From contig CP114499.1 of NCBI GenBank assembly GCA_027186245.1, positions 7,259,001 through 7,323,000 on the forward strand: a DNA stretch of 64,000 nucleotides, read 5' to 3'. This document shows, piece by piece, positions 26,659 to 37,200 of the stretch. The translations under genes and the position numbers were made by a program. This stretch comes from Coriaria nepalensis (Eukaryota > Streptophyta > Magnoliopsida > Cucurbitales > Coriariaceae). Below the pieces are notes generated by a model that saw only the letters and a list, made by a program, of their open reading frames with translations, was not told the origin of the DNA and made no database searches. Position 1 is the stretch's first letter; every line of letters starts with the position of its first letter.

Positions 26659-27093
26659 CACATTAATAAAATGAAGCATAAGCCTATATGGCTTATCCCA
26701 TGCACTTGTCTGCTTGAAACCCGGCAAACAGCATTCTCCAAGCCTTGTGTTTCATGGCTCCCTTATCTCCCTGTCCATAACTTCTGTCTCCAAAATAATT
26801 CCTTCTCTCTCTCTCTCTTTCATTTGTTTTTTCAAATATACGTATATTTTAAAAATTTGTTAGACAGTCACAGTGTGCAAGACTGGTTAATGGTCATCTC
26901 TCTCTATAAGTATCTGTCTCTCTACCCTCTATCTTCCATTCAAGGTAGCTCAAGTTTTCTTTACTTATTTTTTTCTCTGACGTCAAATATTATATCAAAC
27001 CCAGACTCTTCCAGGTTTAGACTTTAATTTAATCACTTGCTGACAAAGCTCTGATATATATCGAGGCTAAAGCACTTAAGAAGTTGCAAAAGA

Positions 27094-27681
27094 ATGTCAA
27101 GCAGAAGATCATCTCGATCCAGCAGGCAGCAGTCAGGTGTTTCCAGCAACAGAAATAATCATATCTGTGATGATCAGATCACTGATCTCGTTTCCAAGTT
27201 ACAGCAACTTATTCCTGAAATTCGCCATAGGCGTTCCGACAAGGTGATTTCTTTTTTTCTGCTACATCTCTGCCGCCTCCATTTATTCCGTTTTTTTCTT
27301 TCACGTACGTTAAACTGACGTTTAGTAAAGTTAATGATATATATAACATGTTTTATATTGTATATAAACGTAACAAAAATTTAATGCTCCGCAAACGGAA
27401 CTTAGTATTTCAAACTGTGGTTTAAATGATTAAGCTCTTTATGTTGCGAACAAGAAAAAAAATTATACTTATGGTGTAAAACGGTGAATAAACATGATAG
27501 TGCTGATATATATATAATAATGGTGCAGGTATCATCGTCAAGGGTATTGCAGGAGACATGCAACTACATAAGGAACTTGCACAGAGAGGTGGATGATCTA
27601 AGCCAGCGTTTATCAGAGCTTTTGGCCACAACTGATTCTAACAGTGCTCAAGCAGCCATTATCAGGAGCTTATTTATGTAA
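27094..27681 (+). CDS. PRE/ILI-type atypical HLH protein (paclobutrazol-resistance family)
   Basis: Two exons (27094-27243 and 27529-27681) give 100 residues. The N-terminus is Ser/Arg-rich. The HLH follows: [23 protein letters not shown], the intron, then [23 protein letters not shown], and the protein ends AAIIRSLFM as PRE1-PRE6 do. The basic region lacks the residues for DNA contact, so family members act by binding and titrating other HLH proteins (IBH1, HFR1, PAR1). They promote cell elongation downstream of brassinosteroid, gibberellin and auxin. Length, intron position and C-terminus all match the family. Which PRE paralogue it is cannot be decided. Confidence 0.94.
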
Positions 27682-28581
27682 TACTACTTTTTAATTTCAT
27701 TTCATACTTAATTATCTTGTAATGGTTAGTAGTAGTAGTAGTACTACTACTACGCACTATGCTCTTAGCTTCTCTCTATAAGTTACTTAGTTTGTATTTA
27801 GTAATCTAGTACTCATATATCTAGCTGACTAGCAAGCTTATTATCTAGGGTTTGTACTTTTGCTATCTATTCCAAAACAAGAGGATCATTATTATATATA
27901 TATGTTATCCCTTACTGGAAGGGAAGGCCTCACTGTACTTTATTTCTATGATCAACATTTATTCTCATATTACTCCCTTCACGGTGACTTGAACTCGTGA
28001 TCCCTCGGAACCGAGTAAGGGTACTTGCTAACGGGCTCAATTTTTTTTTTCTTTCAAATATTAATAGAATAAGGCTTATCGGGGTTAATATCATAGTTTT
28101 AAATGAGTAAATATGAAATGTGTAAGTAATGGAGGCTTATTTGTAAGCTAATATCACTCGAATTTAAGGACAAAAATTTCAAACGTAAGTTTCAGTATGA
28201 AAATTTAAATTGATTAGACTATCTTAATAAGATAATACTAAAAATAATGAATGAAGGCATCACAAATATTCTTCCAATCAATATCCGAGGCAAACTATGA
28301 AACTGATTCTTTCAGGAAAAGAGCTCTGACATTATCATGTTGGGGAGTCTAAACCTTGTCAACACACTAATTTCAACTTGTGGTGAGAGAAGCAAATTTA
28401 CAAGCACATACACACTACCCTCAACAAACATTGTGATATTTTTTTCGTTGAGTCGTTGACTTCAGCGTGAGTCATCCTTTGACATCGAAACCTTGAATCC
28501 CCTGATTCATTATGAAGACTAGCAGTCAAGTCGTGCAAACAATGAACAAGAATGGCCTCGCAAGATATTATCTTAATCAAA
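27682..28581. other. Intergenic DNA downstream of the HLH gene
   Basis: Contains a perfect palindromic trinucleotide block near 27729-27752 ((GTA)n followed by (CTA)n), which could fold as a hairpin in RNA. Nothing else is recognised. Short frames here are not credible. Confidence 0.45.
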
Positions 28582-28720
28582 TGATATTGTTTAGAATATG
28601 ATGATGCTGAACAAATCTTAGATCAATATATATTTTTGGTCCTATTTTCTGTAACAGTATTAAAAAACCAACTTGAATACTCCCTGGTTGCGGAGATTAG
28701 ATACTAATAATAATAAGTAA
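28582..28720 (+). repeat. Left copy of a ~135 bp upstream-flank repeat
   Basis: This stretch (GAATATGATGATGCTGAAC... to ...AAGTAATAAC) recurs as 30243-30372 just upstream of the nine-MSP gene, with scattered differences. It marks the 5' flank of an earlier, now collapsed, copy of that gene. Confidence 0.75.
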
Positions 28721-28819
28721 TAACGAAAGTATGAGTGTGCCATTCTTGCCGAAAACGAAAGAACAACATGATCCTTAATCACACGATGAGAAGTACTCAA
28801 GGAAAAAAAAAAGGGAAAA

Positions 28820-29035
28820 GTTAATAATATTCCTAAACCTCAAATCAATCTAGTACTATCCAATGAGACTTCCAGCTCAGGTATTGGTAATGACATCGTT
28901 GATCTCGGGAGGCCGTCAGCAACTTGGTGGAGTCCTTTGCCCTTCGGGGTTGCTGCCAGTCAGGGCGGTGTTATCAACAACACGAACTCAACTATCCAAA
29001 TTACTATTAATATCTATCAAAACCAAATAACGTAG
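28820..29035 (+). pseudogene. Relic terminal exon of an MSP-array gene
   Basis: Translates as the counterpart of the last exon of the nine-MSP gene. Both share a KPQxNLV core, an SNETSSS core, then GVAA(G/S)QGGV(V/I)NNTNS and a stop. This copy ends ITINIYQNQIT. Only the last exon remains: no MSP exon lies between it and the upstream-flank repeat at 28582-28720, so an internal deletion removed the rest. The AG|GTTAAAAAT acceptor is altered here (the TAG is lost). It cannot encode an MSP protein. Confidence 0.75.
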
Positions 29036-29398
29036 GGTGCAGAATAACATTAATATGCCCGATTTCTCTCCATGTTTTAATTGTGTAGTCAAATGTTCTC
29101 CTTAAGTATTTCCATTGTAATCTCCTTACTTACTAGGCTAGTTGTTAGTGCCAGATTTTTGGTTAATTTCCAGCCCTTTTTGATGTCTGTACATAATCTT
29201 CCCTGTAACTAATGAAAGATTGTGAAGTTTAATGTCAAACTTCTTACAAAAACTATTAGAATTCAGAATCCCACGAGCTATATGTCCAATACTGTTTCAA
29301 GCGTCTACTAAGGGCAGATATATACATGACTTCCATACTCTTTATTGTGATTGTTACAGAAAGAGTCTTGAAAGGAGAGTGGAGGCTACAAGTTTTTG

Positions 29399-30235
29399 AG
29401 AAGAGGGAGCATATGTTGACACCCCAATCCGGTGGGTTATCTAATATCGGCTGCGGACGGAATTGGGTTCCCGGTCTCTAAGTTTGAGGCAAAGTACTCC
29501 TCCCAAGGGTGAATGTCTCGGTTTTTTGGAGAATCCGCTATCGATGGAGGGTAGGGTCCCCAAGATCTTAAGGGGCTGGAAACATTGCATGGGCCATATT
29601 AGAAACATAGTCTCGTGGTTTGAGGTCTCAGTTTAATATTTAAGTGCTTCTCTGATTTTTCATTTTGTGACACGGGTCAAGTAATCTGCCACTCTTTTCT
29701 TAAATTGATTACATAGATGTATAAATTGAGTAGATTGTATTTTTTTTTCTTTTTTGGACAATTAAAATTTAAAAATTAATCTTAATGAAGTATAATATAA
29801 GTACTAAAATTATTCATCTAATTCAACATGCATGCTTGCGCACCTTGTTTCTTTTGTATTTGAATAGGAGAAGTTCTTTGTTACACAAAATTTGACCCAA
29901 GACTATAATCTAGAGTAAGATTTTTCAAACACTCTGGATGAATTTGATTCAATAATAAAACAGTGAGACGAAACTAGGAAGACGGTGAAATTGAGGGACC
30001 AAAACGATAATTCCATCATAAAAGTAAAAGAAGTATATTTCTAATTTCTGTTCCTTTTGAGGACGGGTTCGGTGGTGGGCGGGCTAGTCCCCATGTACAC
30101 TCTTCCACAAAAACCTTTTTTCTAAAATCCCAAATTAAGTGGTTCATTCCCAAGTCCAAGACTGCACATGAAACGAATCTTGTCCAGATTCCAGAATATG
30201 GTGATTCCAAATCACTAATCACGATAATAATGGCC
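29399..30235. repeat. Degraded duplicate of the MSP-gene 3' flank and BPA1-like promoter
   Basis: Blocks match, in order, the region 45847-47160. GGGAGCATATGTTGACACCCC pairs with 45848-45870; the TTTTTCAAACACTCTGGATG block (29922-30005) with 45950-46080; and the AAAGTAAAAGAAGTATAT...GGTTCGGTGGTGGGCGGG block (30017-30175) with 47036-47160, just before the BPA1-like start. This shows that the duplicated unit spanned the MSP gene, the intergenic DNA and the promoter of the next gene. Confidence 0.75.
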
Positions 30236-30242
30236 AATCAAG

Positions 30243-30372
30243 ATATAGTAGAATATGATGATGTTGAACAGATCTTAAATCAATACATATTTTATCCTAT
30301 TTTCTGTAACAGTCTTAAAAACCACGTGATTACCCACTGATTGCGGAAATTAGATCATTATAATGTTAAGTA
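30243..30372 (+). repeat. Right copy of the ~135 bp upstream-flank repeat
   Basis: Pairs with 28582-28720. It lies about 270 bases before the start codon of the nine-MSP gene and probably forms part of its promoter. Confidence 0.75.
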
Positions 30373-30639
30373 ATAACTAAATTATGAGTTTTGAATCACA
30401 TTTCGTTTTAATAGTTTCCTTTTTCCCAGTTTACAGTTTACTTGTTTATAAAAAAGAAAGAAAGAAAACGTAATTAAACAAATACACGTAAACGCTTTTC
30501 TTCTGTCCAAATGAGATGGTGTTGGGAGGAGCAGTGTGGATCCTTTCACGGGACCGGACGACCTATCCAGGCTTCTACCTCCAGGCTCCAACAATGCGAA
30601 AGCAGGTTTTTTGACCGGCGGTAACTCGGCGACAGTCTC

Positions 30640-32414
30640 ATGATGAGTACTTCTAAGCTTCTTGACATCAATCCTCATGATGAACTCATATTTCTACGTG
30701 AGCTACCTTCTCCTAATTAAACTCTATCGGGCTTTTTTTTTTCTTTCCTCTTCTCTATTTTGACCCACTTTTTATGTTCTGTTTTCATTAATTTTCATAT
30801 CTATCTTCCTGTTTTTTTGGTTATATTTTTCTGATCTTACTTCTTTCTCTTTTTTTTTTCCATACAAATAAAAAGACGAATTGGGAAAGCAGGCTTCATG
30901 TTCTCTAAAGCTGTCTAATAAAACAGATGATAGAGTGGCTTTTCGGGTACTTACTTTCAGTTTCAGTTCTCAAAATATATCATCGTTACTGTGGATATTT
31001 AAGGATCAACTCCAGTTTTAGGTTTTCATATGTAATACGTGACTTGCTTTTGACTTTGCATCAAATAATTCTAAATGCTTTATGAACTGTGCAAAAAGTC
31101 TCCGTCCAATTACTCTCCAATCAACATGTTGACTAAAGTAGATATGAAAGCCAGCCTTTACATCATATCTTATGTTGATTGCTGTGTATAAATTATACTC
31201 AACATAACAGTCAACTAATCAAGTCAATACTTTCGCTAGAGGCTCTTTTTTTTTTTCGTATGATTGATTTGTGAGACAGGAGCATTACGAAGTGAATTTT
31301 ATTTTCTTTCATTTGGTTGGAGAAAGAAATAGAAATATTTGACTATCAAATGAATTTGTGTGTAAAACGGTTTGGGTGATCAATAGGTGACTACCTCAAA
31401 TCCGAAGAAGTATGTGTTTACACCATATTCTAAAGGCTTTGTGTTGCCAAGGACCACAGTCGACGTTACAGGTTCCTATCTCTCGTTCAACGTTAGAGAT
31501 ATCTCAAGTCTTGTTAACAACCTCAACAACTCATTCCTTTTCGTGGTGTAGTGTCAATGCAAGAGCCGAAAAAGGTACATCCTCATCCTGCGGGACAAAG
31601 AGAGAGGTTCACTATTCAAAGTAGAGTGGCTGGCCTTGAAATTGCTCAAATCGATCTGACCGAAAAACTGGTAATCATTTCGTCTTTTTAACTTGTAGTT
31701 GTAGCTTCCTAATTGCTATTATGTATCATGAGAAATCCATATGTTACCGCCTAAGTTCTAATTCTTGGGCTCATAACCCCCTTATAGCTTTATTATCATT
31801 TACTTTTAAAAGAACATATCAAAGATTTACACCCTAAGATAATGGATGATAAGATAAAGTGAGCGATTAGGGAATATTGGCCCAATTATTATAGTTTAAC
31901 CTGAGTTTCTAAATGCTAAATTTCAAAACTTAGAAACAGTAAGAAGTCCAATATAAAGAGCAGTGAGTTATGACAAATACTCCAACCCAATCATTTATAA
32001 ATAAATCCATATATGAGGAAAGATAGATAATGGATAAATTGTTTCTCAAAATCAACTCAATACCGATCATAGGTCTGACCTTGGTCTTAACATAATTGAT
32101 GTATCATGCAATTGATGTTATTTTATTTTATAACTTGTAGTTCAACAAGGAGGAGTCGGAGAATCAAGTTGTAGAGTTCACACTGTGGGCGTCCCATATT
32201 GACATGATGATGAACACGGGAGAATGTCAGCTTAGTTTCGATCCTCAGGATCTTTATTTTCTTAGTGAGCTTCTTCTTAATCGTTTATTAATTATCTTAT
32301 ATTTACGTACTGACAATTCATTACATATTTGGTGTGTTCATGAATGTCTCTCAATTTTTGTATGCATAGAAAACCTTCAATCCATTCCCTAGAAAAAATC
32401 AAAGTTTGCTATGG

Positions 32415-32445
<31 letters not shown>

Positions 32446-34256
32446 GAGCCTTTGTGATCTGTATGCAATTCGTTAAAGCAAAACGAAGAGGAGCCTACGC
32501 TAGTCTATACAAACATAACATCTTTTACCTGTATCTAGTTTCCGTTGTCCCTGACATCTTCTTTTTAACCCTTTGAACATTTTCATCTTTTTCCTTGCAT
32601 AAAACCAAAGGTGAATTGGGAAAACAGTTCTCATGTTCCGTGCAGGTATTCAACAAGAGCAATAACTATGTAGCCTTCCAGGTGATTATTTATTTTTACT
32701 TTCGATTAATTTGCAAACAAGAGCCATCTTTTAACAAATTAATTTTTAAGGTGGAACCATTAAACTCTTCCATCTCATGGCCAATGCAATAATTTTCTAT
32801 CCTTTTTCAATGAATTTGCATTTGAAACGATTTTGATTACTAGGTGAGGACCACAAATGTAAAGAGATATAAGATTGTACCTAATGACGGTGTCCTGGTG
32901 CCGAGGTCCGTATGCAAGGTTATAGGTAATTCACATCTCTCTTTCAAAAAGTTTATTAATTTAATTAGTACATTGTGCTTGATGATCGTAGTCTTTCTAA
33001 CCCTAACAACTGGGCTTAAGTGCAACACGTTCCTTTTCATGTTCAGTGACATTGTTAGCGCTAAAGGAGACCCCACCTGATATGCCATGTAAGGACAAAT
33101 TCTTTATCGATAGTGTAGAGGTTAGACCCGGAATGACTGGAAGCGATATAACCCCAGAACTGGTACTCATTATGGCTGCCTTTTTAACATCAGTTACTAT
33201 GCGAATCCGATAAGTTATTAATATCATCAAGTTGTTGGGATTATAGAGAAAAGCTAAATTACTTTTGTTACTTTTAGTTCTACCACACCTTATCGCCGCA
33301 TCCAATTGAAAAGTTCGAAATGCGGGTGTTCCATATTGATAAGATAATGGGTCTTGGGGAGCATATTCACTTCGAGCCACAAAATGTTGAAATTCCTTGT
33401 GAGCTTCTTCTCTCAACTATTCAATTTCAATTTCTTATTCTTATTTTTACAAACTACATACCTTTGTTTTCTATACATATATCCACGACTCCATATAACA
33501 TCCTTCAGTCTTTTCCAAACTATTTTAGCTCTCTAAGCATTTTCTCCTTTTTCCCAAATAAACTAAAATTGAAGTGCGGAAAGAGTTCCCGTGCTCTCTG
33601 CAGCTGTTCAACAAGAGGGATAACAAGGTGGCTTTACTGGTAATTAAATGATTTCACTTCTCATTGATTTTTGCAAATAAACCTTATAGTGCTCATGAGA
33701 TTGATTTGCGCGTGTAAACTATTTTGGTTTCTAGATGAACATTAAACCTTTTAATCAAGATTTGTTCGCCCGAACTTTTGCATATGTGCCGGCAAGGTCC
33801 ACATGCAATATTAGAGGTCTCATTCTCGTTCTATGGATTACGTGCTAATAATGAATGATAATTTCAATGAGGTTTTTGAATCATATCTTTTTCATGGTTC
33901 AGCGCTTTTTCCAGCACTGGAGGAGGCCCCTCCTGATATGCAATGCAATGACCTGTTTCACATTCAAAGCGTAGAGATTGTCCTTGGAACTCCTGTACAA
34001 AACTATAGTTACCTAAAACTGGTATTTATTAATTATATCATTTAGAAAATTCAAACTTATGCGATCAATTAATAACCTACGTAATTTGTGTTAAATTTTT
34101 GGTATATATTTAACAAACAACTCAAAATATGGATCATAAAATTGTTTGTTTGTTTGCTTTTTCTCCCAGTTCGACAAAAAGTTAGGGCATCCTATTGATG
34201 AGTTTATGATGAAGGCTTGCTATCTTGACGTTCAAGAGAATCAGGATGTTGCTGTT
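30640..34256 (+). repeat. Module A: MSP domains 1-3
   Basis: Exons 30640-30697, 30876-30946, 31387-31471, 31552-31670 (domain 1); 32141-32264, 32611-32681, 32844-32925, 33047-33162 (domain 2); 33278-33398, 33575-33639, 33735-33816, 33903-34021 (domain 3); 34170-34256 (linker). Domains 1 and 2 keep the TTxNxKxY loop used by VAPs to bind FFAT motifs (TTSNPKKY, RTTNVKRY). Domain 3 has replaced it (NIKPFNQDLFARTF), and its second exon is six bases shorter. The last exon ends DVAV, without the EHSTA residues present in B and C. Confidence 0.78.
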
Positions 34257-37200
34257 GTGAGTCTTTAATTATGATCAATTAGCAATATATACTGCATTTA
34301 AAATAATTTGTAAATAATAAATATTATCTATGCTTGTAGGTTCATAATATTTCTAAGCCTCAAATCAATCTAGTATCCAATGATACTTATAAGCTTCTTC
34401 ACATCAAGCCTCATGAACTCATATTTCTACGTGAGCTATCTTCTCCTAATTAAATTCTACAAGGGTTTTTTTTCCTTCTCTATTTTGACCCTCTTTTCCT
34501 GTCCTATTTTTTTGTAAGGTTTTCTCTGTCTTCCTCTTCTTTGTTAGATTTTTTTTTTTTTTCTGATCTCACTTTTCTCTTTCATTTTCTGAAAAAAAAA
34601 AAAAAAAAGACGAATTGGGTAAGCAGACCTCATGCTCTCTAGAGCTATCTAATAAGACAGATGATTACGTGGCTTTCAAGGTACTTTCTTTCAGTTCCAG
34701 TTCTCAAATACTTTTTTTTTCTATTGAAATAATAAATACTTTAATAAAGAATAGGAAGTAGAGAAAGCTACCTCAAATCAACAAGACCTAATTTACAAAG
34801 AATCTAAAGTGACGTAAACTTAGCTTATAATAAAAAAATTAACATCCTAATATCTCTAGGAAGATCATTGTGACACATAAAGGCTGTATTTGAATTTAAG
34901 TTATTAGTAAAATTGGCTTAGAGTCTGCCATTTTATTGTTTTCTCCATAATAATGAGCAAGAGTATGAGTGTTGAAAGAAAGAAAGTATGAGTCAGCTTA
35001 GGAGAAACTTTAAATTAACCAGAGAACATTTGAACTAAATAAAGAGTCTCTTTCCACCAAAGCATAAGTAAAATTAAGCTCGGCACAAAGCTGTAGGTCG
35101 TATAGCAACGTCTTGGATTCGACATGAATACTTGATAGATAACCCAAATGAATTAAAGCTGCCTTGATGAACGAACCTCTATGATTCCTAATACAAGTGT
35201 AGAAGTGAAATTTGTTTGCCTTATTTGGTTGGAGAAAGAAATAGAAATATTTGAATATTTTATGATTTTGTGTGTGATCACTAGCTCTTGACAAATAATC
35301 GGAGGAAGTATTGTGTTATACCTTTTCAAGGCTTTGTGTTGCCAAGGTCCACAGTCAACGTTACAGGTTCGTATCTCTCCTTCAATATCCATGCTTGAGA
35401 CCTCAAGTCTTATTAACATCAACAACTCATGCCTTTCCACGGTTTAGTGAAAATCAAAGAGCCGAAGAAGATACATCCTCATCGTGCTGGATACAGTGAT
35501 TTCTTCTACGTTGAAAGCATAATGGTTGGCCCTGAAGCTGCTGAAAGCCATATGACTCCAGAACTGGTAAGCATTTCAACCTTTTAGATTCATCAATGCG
35601 TATATGACTTTTTATTCCTTCTGACTATTAAGAATTAATTAATTACCATCATGTATCATTAAAAACTCGTATTTTACCGTCTAAACTTTTATACTTGGGC
35701 CAATTACCCTCTTGTAGCTTAATTATCATCCACTTTTGGCAGCAACAAGATAATAATTAACTAAATTTCAATACTTAGGGATAATAAGAAGTCAATTATA
35801 AAGCCTTATGAGTTATGACAAACACTGCAACTCAACCAATTCTAAATAAATAAATCCAGATTTTTGACATAATGAGAAATGATAGATAATTGATAAATTG
35901 TTTGTCAAAATCATCTTTCAATCTGGTCATACGTCGACTTCGACCTTAACTCAATTTATCAATTGTAATTGATGTTATTGTATTTTGTCACTTGTAGATC
36001 AACAAGCTGGAGTCGGGGCATCAAGATGAAGAGTTTAAACTGCCGGGGTACCACATTCACACAATGATGAGCATCAAAGAGAGTCAGCTTAATATTGATC
36101 CTCAAGATCTTCATTTTCTTTGTGAGCTTCTCTTTGACTGTTTATTAATTATCTTAAATATACACAGTGGAAATTCATTACATATTTGGTCTGTTCATAA
36201 ATGTCTCTCAATTTTTCTATGTATTTAAAACTTAAATCCATTCCCAAGAAAAAAAATCTAAGGTTGCTATGGCTATCATATATATGAGCCTTTGTGATTT
36301 GTATGCAAATCATTAAAGCAAATATTTAGAGGACCCAACGCATGTGAGATAGCTTTGCAATTCTTTCAAAAAAATTCATCAATTTCTTCCTGTTGTTCAT
36401 CTTTAACATGTATCGATTTTCCATTGTCCCTAACATCTTTCTTATTCACCTTTTGATCGATTTCATTTTTTTTCCCTGCATGAATTAAAGTTGAAAAGGG
36501 AAAAGAGTTCTCGTGCTACGTGCAGCTATTCAACAAGAGTGATAGCTATATAGCTTTCCGGGTAATTAATTATTTGTATTTTCCATTAATTTGGGAATAA
36601 GAGCCATCTTTTAACAAATTACGTTTTCAGGTGAAACCCTTAAACTGTCCGTCTCAATTAGTTTGGACAAAGAATTACAACTATAAACTTTTCTATCCTT
36701 TCAATGAATTTGCTTGTGAAATGGCTTTGGTTACTAGGCGAGGACCACAAATGTAAAGAGATATACGATTGTACCTAATGACGGTGTTCTGGGACTGAGG
36801 TCTGTATGCAAGGTTAAAGGTAATTCCCAATTCTCTTTCAAAAATTTGGTTAATTTAGTTAGTAAATTGTGCTTGATAATAGCAGTCTTTCTAACCCTAA
36901 CAGCTGGGTTTAAGTGCAATACGTACCTTTTCATGTTCAGTGACATTGAAAGCATTAGAGGAGGCACCAACCGATATGCAATGTAAGGACAAAATATTTA
37001 TCGAGAGTGTAGTGGTTAGACCCGGAGCGACTAAAGACGATATAACCCATGAACTGGTACTCATTATGGCTTCTTAACATCAATTAGTATGAGAAATGTT
37101 ACGCAAAAACTATAAATTATTAAGGAAATCAAGTTGCTGAGATAAAGAGAAAAGCTAAAATATTTTTGTAATTTTTAGTTCTACTATTCGCCTCGAAAGG

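Larger units (their letters stand above)
17560..27093. other. 9.5 kb gene-poor, microsatellite-rich interval
   Basis: Read on both strands, I see no exon with family similarity and no transposon with clear ends. It is very AT-rich with many simple repeats: TTAATTAA-type runs near 18236-18268 and 18995-19010, GAA at 19312-19341, CTATTC-type at 20755-20819, TA at 22091-22119, TTTA then TTA at 22381-22436, and ACAT/GATACAT at 26598-26658. The left end (17560-17800) is the F-box/kelch promoter and is GC-richer. The right end (about 26760-27093) is a CT-rich leader and promoter for the HLH gene, with a possible TATAAG near 26905. The short frames inside have no coding character. Unrecognised noncoding RNA genes cannot be excluded. 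Confidence 0.55.

Noticed and set aside
30382..30678. 98-codon minus-strand frame overlapping the first MSP exon
   Set aside because: Its right end is antisense to the nine-MSP start exon and its left end is low-complexity. Only the GC-rich middle was kept as a finding.
33003..33416. 137-codon minus-strand frame, repeated at 44214-44627
   Set aside because: It is the antisense shadow of MSP exons and introns. Its conservation between copies only reflects the duplicated segment.
33320..33643. 107-codon plus-strand frame, repeated at 44531-44854
   Set aside because: It reads through a GT-AG intron. The spliced exons 33278-33398 and 33575-33639 give the MSP sequence in the proper frames.
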